The position numbers and the translations under genes are program-made. A stretch of DNA of 64,000 nt from Cloacibacterium sp. TD35 (GTDB taxonomy: Bacteria > Bacteroidota > Bacteroidia > Flavobacteriales > Weeksellaceae), in contig NZ_CP104850.1 of NCBI RefSeq assembly GCF_028864635.1, forward strand, positions 2,114,001-2,178,000, given 5' to 3'. The notes beneath the pieces are model-generated. The model made no database searches. It was given only the letters and a program-made list of their open reading frames with translations, and was not told the DNA's origin. Of this stretch, positions 43,505-52,736 are shown piece after piece (the first letter of the stretch is position 1; every line of letters starts with the position of its first letter).

Positions 43505-45088
43505 ATGAGTCATCAATTTAACACACAAGCAGAGCATGATGCTTACGTAGATGAACGTAAAAAATCTTCAACTCTTTGGAGTATTATCATGGCGTCTTCT
43601 CTAGGAACGCTTATAGAATGGTATGATTTCTATATATTCGGGAGTTTAGCTGTAGTTTTATCTACTAAATTCTTCCCAGCAGATAATCCTACTGCTGCAT
43701 TTTTATCTACACTAGCTACTTTTGCAGCTGGATTCGTAGTAAGACCTTTCGGAGCTTTATTTTTCGGAAGATTAGGAGATATTATTGGTAGAAAGTATAC
43801 TTTCTTAGTTACTTTATTAATTATGGGGTTCTCTACTTTCTTAATCGGGTGTATCCCAAGTTATGAAACCATTGGTTTTATGGCTCCTGTTTTGGTATTA
43901 ATTCTTCGTTTATTACAAGGTTTAGCCCTTGGTGGTGAATACGGAGGCGCTGCAACTTATGTAGCAGAATACGCAGAACATAACAGACGTGGCTACTGGA
44001 CTTCTTGGATTCAAACCACCGCAACCTCTGGTTTATTCATTTCACTCATCGTGATTTTAGTAACTAAAAGTTCATTAACTGCTGAAGAATTTGACAATTG
44101 GGGATGGAGAGTTCCTTTCTGGATTTCTATTTTAATGGTGGGGGTTTCTTACATCATTAGACGCAATATGAAAGAATCTCCTCTTTTTGCAAAAGCTAAA
44201 AAAGAAGGAAAAACATCTACTAATCCACTTAAAGAATCTTTCGGAAATAAATACAACTTTAAATATGTTTTATTAGCATTATTCGGTGCTGTAATGGGAC
44301 AAGGTGTGGTTTGGTACACTGGTCAGTTCTATGCCATGTCATTCATGCAAAAAGTAATGAATATAGACTCTGCTCAAGTAGACTCTTTGATGGCTGCAGC
44401 ATTATTTGTAGGAACACCATTATTTGTATTATTTGGTTGGTTATCCGATAAAGTAGGAAGAAAATCAATTATGATGCTTGGTCTTTTACTTGCCATTTTT
44501 GCTTACAGACCTATTTACAACCAAATGTTTAAACTAGGAGATTTCTCTCAAAAACAAGAATTAAAAGACAAGTTTACTTCTGAAGCAACAACTAAAATTC
44601 TAGAAGGGACTAAAGTAGACTCTATCTACACTACTCAAAAATTCTATGCAGACGGAAGCAATGTAAAAGAAGTAGTAACTAAACATCTAGAAAACGGAAA
44701 AGTTTTACAAGACGAAAAAGGAAAAGATAAAGTAGAAACTAAAATCACTAAAACGATTGATAGTAATACAAAATGGACACTTGCTTTCTGGGTTTTCTTA
44801 CAAGTGATTTTTGTAACGATGGTATATGGCCCTATTGCTGCTTTCTTAGTAGAAATGTTCCCTATCAGAATCAGATACACCTCTATGTCACTTCCTTATC
44901 ACATTGGTAATGGTGTATTCGGAGGTTTATTGCCTGCAGTGGCTACTTATTTGGTAACCTCTGCTAAAGACGCTGGAAACCCAGAGTATTACTTACAAGG
45001 TCTTTGGTACCCAATCATTGTAGCGGCAGTGAGTTTAATCATTGGGGTGATTTACCTAGACGGAAAAGATAGAAATGTAGAGGATTAA
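43505..45088 (+). CDS. MFS transporter, metabolite:H+ symporter type
   Basis: A 527-aa inner-membrane symporter. IEWYDFYIFGSLAVVL, RPFGALFFGRLGDIIGRKYTF and LQGLALGGEYGGAATYVAEYA are the signatures of the ProP/KgtP/ShiA metabolite:H+ symporter group. An unusual hydrophilic insertion of about 80 residues (338-421, with TKILEGTKVDSIYTTQKFYADG) separates two helices in the second half. Its neighbours suggest uptake of acetate, propionate or similar acids. Confidence 0.88.
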   Translation: MSHQFNTQAEHDAYVDERKKSSTLWSIIMASSLGTLIEWYDFYIFGSLAVVLSTKFFPADNPTAAFLSTLATFAAGFVVRPFGALFFGRLGDIIGRKYTFLVTLLIMGFSTFLIGCIPSYETIGFMAPVLVLILRLLQGLALGGEYGGAATYVAEYAEHNRRGYWTSWIQTTATSGLFISLIVILVTKSSLTAEEFDNWGWRVPFWISILMVGVSYIIRRNMKESPLFAKAKKEGKTSTNPLKESFGNKYNFKYVLLALFGAVMGQGVVWYTGQFYAMSFMQKVMNIDSAQVDSLMAAALFVGTPLFVLFGWLSDKVGRKSIMMLGLLLAIFAYRPIYNQMFKLGDFSQKQELKDKFTSEATTKILEGTKVDSIYTTQKFYADGSNVKEVVTKHLENGKVLQDEKGKDKVETKITKTIDSNTKWTLAFWVFLQVIFVTMVYGPIAAFLVEMFPIRIRYTSMSLPYHIGNGVFGGLLPAVATYLVTSAKDAGNPEYYLQGLWYPIIVAAVSLIIGVIYLDGKDRNVED

Positions 45089-45203
45089 TGATGGATGTGA
45101 GATGATGGATGCAGGAAGTTACACAAAAAAACAGCGCCCTGCATCTGACTTCTATCACCCAACAAAATTTTAAAAATTTTTACTAACTTTAAAAAACAAA
45201 AAA

Positions 45204-45431
45204 ATGGACGCAATAAAAAAAATATTAGGTATCGTTTGGCTAGCTCTAGCAGCATTGGTAGCTTACCTTGGATTGACGGTTTTAGGAATTCCAAAATTAA
45301 CTTCAGGTAAACAAGAAGACTTGGTTTTCGGTGGAATCATCGTATTTCTTCTTATGCCAATAATAGTTGGCGGGCTTGGAATATTTGGTTATTATGCATT
45401 AAAAGGCGAATATTCAGCCGATAAAAAATAA
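45204..45431 (+). CDS. Small two-helix membrane protein (DUF6814-like)
   Basis: A 75-aa protein with two hydrophobic helices (ILGIVWLALAALVAYLGLTV and GGIIVFLLMPIIVGGLGIFG) and the ending YYALKGEY that I associate with the small DUF6814 proteins placed beside MFS transporters in Bacteroidetes. It may be an accessory subunit of the symporter encoded upstream. It is followed by a strong hairpin that probably ends or attenuates the transporter transcript. Confidence 0.7.
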   Translation: MDAIKKILGIVWLALAALVAYLGLTVLGIPKLTSGKQEDLVFGGIIVFLLMPIIVGGLGIFGYYALKGEYSADKK

Positions 45432-45449
45432 TTTTTGGTATCAGAAAAA

Positions 45450-45489
45450 GAGATTTCAGCTTTTCCAAATTTTGGAAAACTGAAATCTC
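45450..45489 (+). terminator. Terminator between transport and sensor genes
   Basis: GAGATTTCAG/CTGAAATCTC continued by TTTTCCAAA/TTTGGAAAA forms a 19-bp stem with one bulge. A further TCAGA/TCTGA pair can extend it, and ATTTTTATAT follows. It could separate the porin-transporter operon from the sensor-kinase operon. Confidence 0.75.
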
Positions 45490-45519
45490 CATCTGATTTT
45501 TATATAACCCTTCTGAAAA

Positions 45520-45714
45520 ATGAAAAAAAGACACGAGCAAAAATTGGTGATTCTAAGTATGGTGCTTTTTGTATTATTCAATGCACCTATTTTGCTTTTG
45601 TTTAATCAGGTAAAAGAATATTTCGGGCTTCCGTTTATTTACATTTACATTTTCGGAATTTGGTTCGCTTCTAGTATCATTTCTTTTGTAATATTTAAAA
45701 AATTTGATGAATAA
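45520..45714 (+). CDS. Small inner-membrane protein upstream of the sensor kinase
   Basis: A 64-aa protein with two membrane helices (LVILSMVLFVLFNAPILLLF and FIYIYIFGIWFASSIISFVIF) and a charged tail. It overlaps the sensor-kinase start by 8 bases, so the two are translationally coupled. Size, topology and position recall the small subunits found beside sodium:solute symporters (as yjcH with actP). No family is firmly recognised. Confidence 0.75.
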   Translation: MKKRHEQKLVILSMVLFVLFNAPILLLFNQVKEYFGLPFIYIYIFGIWFASSIISFVIFKKFDE

Positions 45715-48361
45715 TTTACAGTTATTTGCCATCATCATGCTTTATTTAGCGCTTTTGTTCTTCATTGCTTACTGGGCAGAGAAGAAGAAGAGTAATTTTT
45801 GGGCGAATAATCCTTACATTTATTCCCTTTCATTAGCGGTATATTGCACCGCTTGGACGTATTACGGAAGTATTGGTGTAGCTGCTAATCAAGGTTTAGA
45901 ATATCTGGCAATTTACATCGGTCCTATTATCATTATTCCCGCCTGGATTGTCATCAATAATAAAATCATTAGAATTTCCAGAGTCAATAAAATCAGTTCT
46001 ATTGCAGATTTTATTTCATTGAGATACGGAAACAGCAGATCTTTTGGAGCCCTAATCTCTATCGTTTGTATTCTAGCGATTATTCCATACATAGGCATCC
46101 AGATTAAAGCAATTTCAGACACCTTCCATCAGATTACCAATTCTGATAATTCTGACAATATTTTTACGGATACCGCTACGTATGTGGTGATTCTCATTGC
46201 TATTTTTTCATCTTATTACGGAACCAGATATGTAGATGCTTCAGAAAAAAGATTGGGAATTATTTCTGCTGTGGCTGTAGAAAGTTTCTTAAAACTCATC
46301 TTTTTTGTAGTTCTAGGGTTATTTGTAACGTATGGCGTTTTCAATGGTTTTGAAGACATCTATCAACAGGTCCAAAAATTTGAAGATTTTGCCGCTAAAA
46401 ATACTTTTAATGGATTAGAAGGAAGCATTAATTTCGCAATTACGTCTCTCCTTTCTATGTCTGCAATTTTTCTATTGCCAAGACAGTTTCACACGACAAT
46501 TGTAGAAAACAGAAAGGAAAAACACTTAAAAACAGCCATTTGGTTATTCCCGCTTTATCTTTTGATTTTTAATTTTTTTGTATTCCCAATTGCATGGGGC
46601 GGAAGAATTCTCTTTGAAGGTCAAAATGTAAATCCAGAACTTTTCCCTATTCTTATTCCTCAAAAATTTGGGAATATATTGGTTTCTGTAATGGTATTCT
46701 TAGGTGGTTTGAGCGCCAGCGTTTCTATGATTATCATTTCGAGTATTACGCTTTCTGTCATGCTCTCCAACAACGTGATTATTCCTTACGGCTGGATAGA
46801 TACTTTCAAGAAAAATCCGGAAAATTTCAATACGAAGAATATTGTGAGCATCAGAAAAGTAAGCATTTTCATGTTGATTATTTCTGCATTTTTATTCTAT
46901 AAATACCTCATCATCAAATCCAGTTTATTCTCTGTAGGTTTGGTCTCATTTGTGCTCATTGCACAATTAGCACCTTCTTTTTTTGGGGCGATATTTTGGA
47001 GAAGAGGCAGTTATTATGGTGCCGTAACAGGAATTATCGCGGGAGTTATTATTTGTTATGTAAATTTGATTATTCCCCAATATATCCAGACCATTAACCC
47101 AGAATTTTCATTGGAAAATTATAAAATTCTTGATTTTTTTAGAATTCCTTATCTGTCTACCCTTGCTCAAGTTTTTTTCTGGAGCTTATTGGTTAACACT
47201 TTCCTTTTTGCAGTGATTTCTGTAAGTGTAAAAGGCAATTACAGAGAGCGAAACTTTGCAGAAATTTATATTGATATAGACCATTACATTCAAAATCATG
47301 AAGGAGCTTATATCTGGAAAGGAAAAGCTAATATTTCTGATATTGAAAAAATTTTGGTGAGATTTTTAGGTGAGAAAAAAACCACTCAAGCCTTGAAAAT
47401 CTTTAATATGAAATACAATATTACAGATGAAACAGATACTGCTGACTCGCGTTTGATTAAATTTTCAGAAAACCTTTTGGCGGGAAGAATTGGTACTGCT
47501 TCTGCAAAAATTTTGGTGGAAGGTGTAACCAAAGAAGATAAAATTTCTTTGCCAGAAGTGCTCAATATTTTAGAAGAATCTAAAGAAAATATCACCCTCA
47601 ATAGAAAACTTACCGAACAGTCTAAGCAACTGAGAAAACTTTCTGAAGATTTACAAATTGCCAATACCAATTTGATTGAAAAAGACAAACAAAAAGATGA
47701 TTTTCTAGATTCTGTAGCCCACGAACTCAGAACGCCAATTACCGCGATTAGAGCTGCCAGTGAAATTCTGTTAGATGATGACGAAATCCCTACAGATATT
47801 AAAAAAGAATTTTTAGGAAACATCATTTCTGAGTCTGACCGATTAAACGAAATCATCAATGATATTCTGTATTTAGACAAACTGGAAACAGGGATTATTC
47901 AACTCAATATTCAGAAAAATAATATTGTAGAGACTTATCACAAAGCATTGAAACCTATTCAGCATTTGATTCAACAGAAAAACATTCACCATTCTGAAAT
48001 TGATTTATTAAACCAAAAAGAATACGAATATGATGAAGCCAGAATGATTCAAGTTTTTCAGAATATTTTAGGTAACGCTTATAAATTCACGGATGAAAGT
48101 GGAATAATTCAAACTAAATTTATTGAAAAAGAAGACCAACTGAACATTAGCATTTTCAACACGGGTAAAAAAATCCCTGAAGAAGACATAGAACTTATTT
48201 TCGATAAGTTTTATCAATCCAAAAATCAAAACATTAGAAAACCCATAGGAACAGGATTAGGATTAGCCATTTGTAAAAAAATTATTGAAGCGCACAAAGG
48301 CGAAATCTCCGCAGAAAATAAAGAAATTGGTGTGGTTTTTAACATTAAACTCAATTCGTAA
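45707..48361 (+). CDS. Symporter-linked sensor histidine kinase (CrbS/CbrA-like)
   Basis: An 884-aa inner-membrane protein. Residues ~1-510 are a sodium:solute symporter (SSS) domain with about 13 helices. Residues ~540-625 are a STAC-type linker (NISDIEKILVRFLG, LLAGRIGTASAKILVEGV). A coiled coil and a kinase core follow: His672 in DSVAHELRTPITAIR, the N box near NILGNAYKF, and GTGLGLAICKKI. There is no PAS domain. CrbS-type proteins sense acetate-like substrates and turn on acs in Vibrio and Pseudomonas; prpE- and acs-like genes follow here. The start is the ATG at 45707. Confidence 0.9.
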   Translation: MNNLQLFAIIMLYLALLFFIAYWAEKKKSNFWANNPYIYSLSLAVYCTAWTYYGSIGVAANQGLEYLAIYIGPIIIIPAWIVINNKIIRISRVNKISSIADFISLRYGNSRSFGALISIVCILAIIPYIGIQIKAISDTFHQITNSDNSDNIFTDTATYVVILIAIFSSYYGTRYVDASEKRLGIISAVAVESFLKLIFFVVLGLFVTYGVFNGFEDIYQQVQKFEDFAAKNTFNGLEGSINFAITSLLSMSAIFLLPRQFHTTIVENRKEKHLKTAIWLFPLYLLIFNFFVFPIAWGGRILFEGQNVNPELFPILIPQKFGNILVSVMVFLGGLSASVSMIIISSITLSVMLSNNVIIPYGWIDTFKKNPENFNTKNIVSIRKVSIFMLIISAFLFYKYLIIKSSLFSVGLVSFVLIAQLAPSFFGAIFWRRGSYYGAVTGIIAGVIICYVNLIIPQYIQTINPEFSLENYKILDFFRIPYLSTLAQVFFWSLLVNTFLFAVISVSVKGNYRERNFAEIYIDIDHYIQNHEGAYIWKGKANISDIEKILVRFLGEKKTTQALKIFNMKYNITDETDTADSRLIKFSENLLAGRIGTASAKILVEGVTKEDKISLPEVLNILEESKENITLNRKLTEQSKQLRKLSEDLQIANTNLIEKDKQKDDFLDSVAHELRTPITAIRAASEILLDDDEIPTDIKKEFLGNIISESDRLNEIINDILYLDKLETGIIQLNIQKNNIVETYHKALKPIQHLIQQKNIHHSEIDLLNQKEYEYDEARMIQVFQNILGNAYKFTDESGIIQTKFIEKEDQLNISIFNTGKKIPEEDIELIFDKFYQSKNQNIRKPIGTGLGLAICKKIIEAHKGEISAENKEIGVVFNIKLNS

Positions 48362-48363
48362 AA

Positions 48364-48726
48364 ATGAAAAAGATACTTATAGCAGACGACGAACACAAAA
48401 TCATCATGACCTTAGAGTACACCTTCCGAAAAGCGGGTTATGAAGTCTTCATCGCAAGAGATGGCTCGGAAGTTTTAGAATTATTAAAGGAGGAAACACC
48501 AGATATCATTTTACTCGATATCATGATGCCCAATGTAGATGGTTACACCACGTTGCAAGAAATAAAAAAACAAGAAAAACTTAATCAGTGTAAAGTCATT
48601 TTCTTATCTGCAAAAACCAACCCAGCAGACATAGAAAAAGGATTGAGTTTAGGAGCTGATGCTTATGTTACCAAGCCTTACTCTATCAAGAAATTGGTAC
48701 AGCAGGTAGAAGAATTGTTAGCATAA
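48364..48726 (+). CDS. Single-domain response regulator
   Basis: A 120-aa receiver domain only: acidic pocket IADDEH (Asp8, Asp9), phosphoacceptor Asp52 in LLDIMMPNVDG, Ser82 and Lys104 in VTKPYS. No DNA-binding or enzymatic output domain is attached. It lies 2 bases after the sensor kinase and is surely its partner. Known CrbR regulators carry a LuxR-type HTH; here the output must pass through another protein. Confidence 0.92.
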   Translation: MKKILIADDEHKIIMTLEYTFRKAGYEVFIARDGSEVLELLKEETPDIILLDIMMPNVDGYTTLQEIKKQEKLNQCKVIFLSAKTNPADIEKGLSLGADAYVTKPYSIKKLVQQVEELLA

Positions 48727-48802
48727 AAAGTAAAAATAAAATCTACAAAATATTAATTGTTTCAGCATAAAATCTGAAATCTAAATTCAAAAATCTAATG
48801 TT

Positions 48803-50695
48803 ATGAAAGCGCATGAAATGTTCTTGAACAGTATTGAAAACAAGGAACAATTTTGGGCAGAACAAGCCGACCAAATTCATTGGTTTAAAAAACCCCAAAC
48901 GATTCTTTCACAAGGAGAAAACAACTATCCTGTGTGGTTTGCAGATGGAGAGTTGAACGCATGTTATCTCGCCATAGACAAGCACATAGAAGATGGTTAT
49001 GGTGACCAAGTTGCCTACATTTACGACTCACCTGTTACTGACACAAAACAAAAAATTACTTTTAACGAATTAAAAGAAAATGTTTCAAAATTCGCTGGAG
49101 GTTTGCAATCGTTAGGGTTAAAGAAAGGCGACAATGCCATTATTTACATGCCTATGATTCCTCAAGCTGCCTATGCTATGTTAGCTTGTGCCAGATTAGG
49201 AATCACTCATTCTGTGGTTTTTGGAGGTTTTGCGCCTCATGAATTGGCAATTAGAATAGAAGATTGTAATCCAAAAGCAATTATTACGGCAAGTGCTGGT
49301 GTAGAAGTAAAAAAGAGAATTCCTTATTTGCCTTTCGTGAAAGAAGCTTATGAAATGTCTTCCCATAAACCTGAACATATTGTGGTTTTTGACCGTCAAC
49401 TTTGGGGCAATAAAGTAGATTGGGAAAACGAACCTCAACTGACCAATTTTCAAGAATTGTTAGAAAAATCAGAACCTGCAGACTGCGTTCCTGTAAAATC
49501 TACTCACCCTCTTTATATTCTTTATACCTCAGGAACTACAGGAAAACCTAAAGGTGTAGTTCGTGATACGGGAGGTTATGCCACCGCACTTAAATTTTCC
49601 ATTGAAAAAATTTATGGAGCAAAACCCGGCGAAGTTTTCTGGGCTGCTTCAGATATTGGTTGGGTAGTAGGTCATAGTTACATTATTTACGGACCGCTTA
49701 TTAATAGAAATACCTCTATTATCTTCGAAGGAAAACCAATTATGACTCCAGATGCAGGAACTACTTGGAGAATTCTCTCTGAACATAAAGTTTCTGTTAT
49801 GTTTACCGCTCCTACCGCTATTAGAGCCATTAAAAAAGAAGATCCAGATGGTGAATTCATCAAAAAATACGATTTATCACATTTCAGAACCCAGTTTTTA
49901 GCGGGTGAAAGATGTGATGTAGCCACGTTAGACTGGTATGAAGAAAAAGTAGGCATCACTCCTATTGACCATTGGTGGCAAACAGAATCTGGTTGGCCTA
50001 TGTTATCACTGATGCGAGGCGTAGAAGACGATGACGTAAAACGTGCTTCCGCTGGTAAACCAATCCCGGGTTATGACATTAAAATCTTTGACGAAGAAGG
50101 TTACGAACTAGAAGCACACCATGAAGGTTACTTGGTGATAAAACTACCGCTTCCTCCAGGAGCTTTAATGGGAATCTGGGGAGATTACGAAAGATTCCAC
50201 TATGGCTATTTAGCAAAATTCCCTGGATATTATTTTTCTGGAGATGGCGCCATCAGAGATGAAGACGGATATATTTTCATCACAGGAAGAGTAGATGACA
50301 TCATCAATGTAGCAGGACACCGACTTTCTACTGCAGAAATGGAAGAAGCCGTTTCTGGGCACAAAGATGTTGCAGAATGCTGTGTAGTAGGAATAGAAGA
50401 CGATTTAAAAGGTCAAATTCCTTTCGGATTGGTGGTTTTAAAATCTGGAACTCAATTTTCTGAAGCCGAAGTTGAAAAAGAAGTCGTAGCATTGGTTAGA
50501 GAAAAAATTGGAGCAGTTGCCGCATTGAGAAACATTGTCGTGGTAAAACGTTTACCAAAAACCCGAAGTGGAAAAATTTTGAGAAAACTCATCAGAACTA
50601 TGTTAGACGGAAAAGAGTTCCAAATTCCTTCTACTATAGATGATGAAGTTATTATTACTGAACTCCAAGAAAAATTCGAAGAATATAGAAAATAA
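48803..50695 (+). CDS. prpE: Propionyl-CoA synthetase-like acyl-CoA ligase
   Basis: A 630-aa AMP-forming ligase that activates a short-chain acid, probably propionate, to its CoA ester. YTSGTTGKPKGVVRDTGG is the P-loop, EVFWAASDIGWVVGHSYIIYGPL and KPIMTPDAGTTWRIL are typical of PrpE rather than Acs, WWQTESGWP is the adenylate motif, and the C-terminal LPKTRSGKILRKLIR carries the regulatory lysine. It is followed by acs after 45 bases. PrpE versus ACSS3-type is not resolvable by eye. Confidence 0.88.
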   Translation: MKAHEMFLNSIENKEQFWAEQADQIHWFKKPQTILSQGENNYPVWFADGELNACYLAIDKHIEDGYGDQVAYIYDSPVTDTKQKITFNELKENVSKFAGGLQSLGLKKGDNAIIYMPMIPQAAYAMLACARLGITHSVVFGGFAPHELAIRIEDCNPKAIITASAGVEVKKRIPYLPFVKEAYEMSSHKPEHIVVFDRQLWGNKVDWENEPQLTNFQELLEKSEPADCVPVKSTHPLYILYTSGTTGKPKGVVRDTGGYATALKFSIEKIYGAKPGEVFWAASDIGWVVGHSYIIYGPLINRNTSIIFEGKPIMTPDAGTTWRILSEHKVSVMFTAPTAIRAIKKEDPDGEFIKKYDLSHFRTQFLAGERCDVATLDWYEEKVGITPIDHWWQTESGWPMLSLMRGVEDDDVKRASAGKPIPGYDIKIFDEEGYELEAHHEGYLVIKLPLPPGALMGIWGDYERFHYGYLAKFPGYYFSGDGAIRDEDGYIFITGRVDDIINVAGHRLSTAEMEEAVSGHKDVAECCVVGIEDDLKGQIPFGLVVLKSGTQFSEAEVEKEVVALVREKIGAVAALRNIVVVKRLPKTRSGKILRKLIRTMLDGKEFQIPSTIDDEVIITELQEKFEEYRK

Positions 50696-50740
50696 AGATA
50701 CTTTCCTTACAAAAGGAATATAAAAAAATTAAAATTTGAT

Positions 50741-52651
50741 ATGAAAAATTATGTAATTCACGATTTGCCTGATTATTTCAAGCAGTACAAAAAATCAATC
50801 AAGAATCCAAAAAAATTCTGGGACAAAATTGCAGATGAAAACTTTGTTTGGTATCAGCGCTGGAACAAAGTAGTGAAATTTGACATGGAAGAAGCAAAAA
50901 TTGAATGGTTTAAAGGTGCAAAACTCAATATTACCAAAAACTGTTTAGACAGACATTTGTCAGAAAGAGGTGATAAAACCGCTATCATCTGGGAACCAAA
51001 TGACCCCGCTGAAAAAGCACAATACATTTCTTACAAAGAACTTCATGAAAGAGTTTGTAAAATGGCTAATGTTCTTACAGAATTAGGTGTAAAAAAAGGC
51101 GACAGAGTTTGTATCTATCTACCGATGATTCCAGAATTAGCGGTTACCATGTTGGCATGTGCTAAAATGGGCGCTGTACATTCTGTTATTTTCGCTGGAT
51201 TTTCTGCTTCTGCTGTAACTTCTAGAGTGAATGACTGTGAAGCAAAAATGATTATCACTTCAGACGGAAGTTACAGAGGAAACAAAGCTATTGACCTAAA
51301 AGGAATCATCGATGAAGCCGTAGAAAAAACACCTACTGTTGAAAAAGTTTTGGTGGTAAAAAGAACCAACACCGAAGTAAAAATGAAAGAAGGAAGAGAT
51401 GTTTGGTTAGATGATTACTATCAAAAAGCATCTGCTGATTTCGTTACTAAAATTATGGATGCAGAAGATCCATTATTCATTCTTTATACTTCTGGCTCTA
51501 CGGGTAAACCAAAGGGAATGTTGCACACCACTGCTGGTTATATGGTTTACACTGGTTATACCTTTAAAAATGTTTTCAATTATAAAGAAAATGATATTTA
51601 CTGGTGTACTGCAGATATTGGTTGGATTACAGGTCACTCTTACATTCTTTATGGACCTCTAACTAACGGAGCTACTACCGTTATTTTTGAAGGCGTTCCT
51701 ACTTATCCAGAACCAGACCGTTTCTGGGCAGTAATTGAAAAACACAAAGTAACACAATTCTACACCGCTCCTACTGCGATTCGTTCTTTGGCTAAAGAAT
51801 CTTCTTCTTGGGTAGAAAAACATGATTTATCAAGTCTTAGAGTTATTGGTTCAGTTGGTGAGCCTATTAATGACGAAGCTTGGCACTGGTATAATGACCA
51901 TGTTGGCAAGAAAAAATGCCCAATTGTAGATACTTGGTGGCAAACTGAAACAGGCGGAATTATGATTTCTCCACTTCCGTTTGTTACGCCAACTAAGCCA
52001 ACTTACGCTACGCTTCCACTTCCGGGAATTCAGCCTGTTTTAATGGATGAAAAACGAAATGAAATTACAGGAAATCAAGTAGATGGAAACCTTTGCATCC
52101 GTTTTCCTTGGCCTGGAATTGCCAGAACAATTTGGGGAGACCATCAAAGATATAAAGAAACGTATTTCACTGCTTTCCCTGGTAAATATTTCACAGGAGA
52201 TGGTGCATTGAGAGACGAAACAGGATATTATAGAATTACAGGTCGTGTAGATGATGTGATTATTGTTTCTGGTCATAATTTAGGAACTGCACCTATTGAA
52301 GACAGCATCAACTTACACCCTGCTGTTGCAGAATCTGCTATTGTAGGTTTCCCTCATGATATTAAAGGAAATGCATTGTACGGATTTGTCATTCTAAAAG
52401 AAACTGGTGAAAGCAGAGACAAAGACCACTTGAGAAAAGAAATCAATATGCTGATTTCTGACACCATCGGTCCTATTGCTAAATTAGATAAAATACAGTT
52501 TGTTTCTGGCTTACCAAAAACACGTTCTGGAAAAATTATGCGTAGAATTTTAAGAAAAATTGCCGAAGGAGATTTCAGCAACTTCGGAGATATTTCTACC
52601 CTACTCAATCCAGAAATTGTAGACGAAATAAAAGATGGAAGGATCAACTAA
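50741..52651 (+). CDS. acs: Acetyl-CoA synthetase
   Basis: A 636-aa AMP-forming enzyme that makes acetyl-CoA from acetate. It has the Acs N-terminus (NPKKFWDKIADENFVWYQRWNKVV), P-loop YTSGSTGKPKGMLHTTAGY, DTWWQTETGGIMISPLP, hinge RVDDVIIVSGHNLGTAPIED and the C-terminal LPKTRSGKIMRRILRKIAEG with the lysine that is acetylated in other bacteria. It is the last gene of the carboxylate locus and ends at a terminator. Confidence 0.96.
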   Translation: MKNYVIHDLPDYFKQYKKSIKNPKKFWDKIADENFVWYQRWNKVVKFDMEEAKIEWFKGAKLNITKNCLDRHLSERGDKTAIIWEPNDPAEKAQYISYKELHERVCKMANVLTELGVKKGDRVCIYLPMIPELAVTMLACAKMGAVHSVIFAGFSASAVTSRVNDCEAKMIITSDGSYRGNKAIDLKGIIDEAVEKTPTVEKVLVVKRTNTEVKMKEGRDVWLDDYYQKASADFVTKIMDAEDPLFILYTSGSTGKPKGMLHTTAGYMVYTGYTFKNVFNYKENDIYWCTADIGWITGHSYILYGPLTNGATTVIFEGVPTYPEPDRFWAVIEKHKVTQFYTAPTAIRSLAKESSSWVEKHDLSSLRVIGSVGEPINDEAWHWYNDHVGKKKCPIVDTWWQTETGGIMISPLPFVTPTKPTYATLPLPGIQPVLMDEKRNEITGNQVDGNLCIRFPWPGIARTIWGDHQRYKETYFTAFPGKYFTGDGALRDETGYYRITGRVDDVIIVSGHNLGTAPIEDSINLHPAVAESAIVGFPHDIKGNALYGFVILKETGESRDKDHLRKEINMLISDTIGPIAKLDKIQFVSGLPKTRSGKIMRRILRKIAEGDFSNFGDISTLLNPEIVDEIKDGRIN

Positions 52652-52680
52652 TGATTATTGTTAATTTTTGGTCACACGAA

Positions 52681-52708
52681 AACCTCTCATTTTTGGGAGG
52701 TTTTTATT
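52681..52708 (+). terminator. Terminator after acs
   Basis: AACCTCTCA pairs with TGGGAGGTT (one G-U) across a short loop and is followed by TTTTATTTT. Confidence 0.82.
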
Positions 52709-52724
52709 TTCCATTCAAAATTTT

Positions 52725-52732
52725 TACATTTG
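52725..52732 (+). promoter_or_regulatory. pheA promoter -7 box
   Basis: TACATTTG ends 4 bases before the pheA ATG. The transcript would start at or next to the start codon, so the mRNA would be leaderless or nearly so. Confidence 0.65.
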
Positions 52733-52736
52733 TTCT

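Noticed and set aside
45085-45294. 69-codon minus-strand frame over the MFS/DUF6814 junction
   Set aside because: It lies opposite the real DUF6814-like gene and the repeat-bearing spacer; no start signal or family likeness.
47386-47880. 164-codon minus-strand frame inside the sensor kinase
   Set aside because: It is antisense to the STAC and histidine-kinase region, whose motifs are clear; a Ser/Ile-rich shadow.
52668-52736. Longer N-terminus for pheA
   Set aside because: The extension covers the acs terminator and the pheA promoter; the conserved dehydratase N-terminus starts at 52737.
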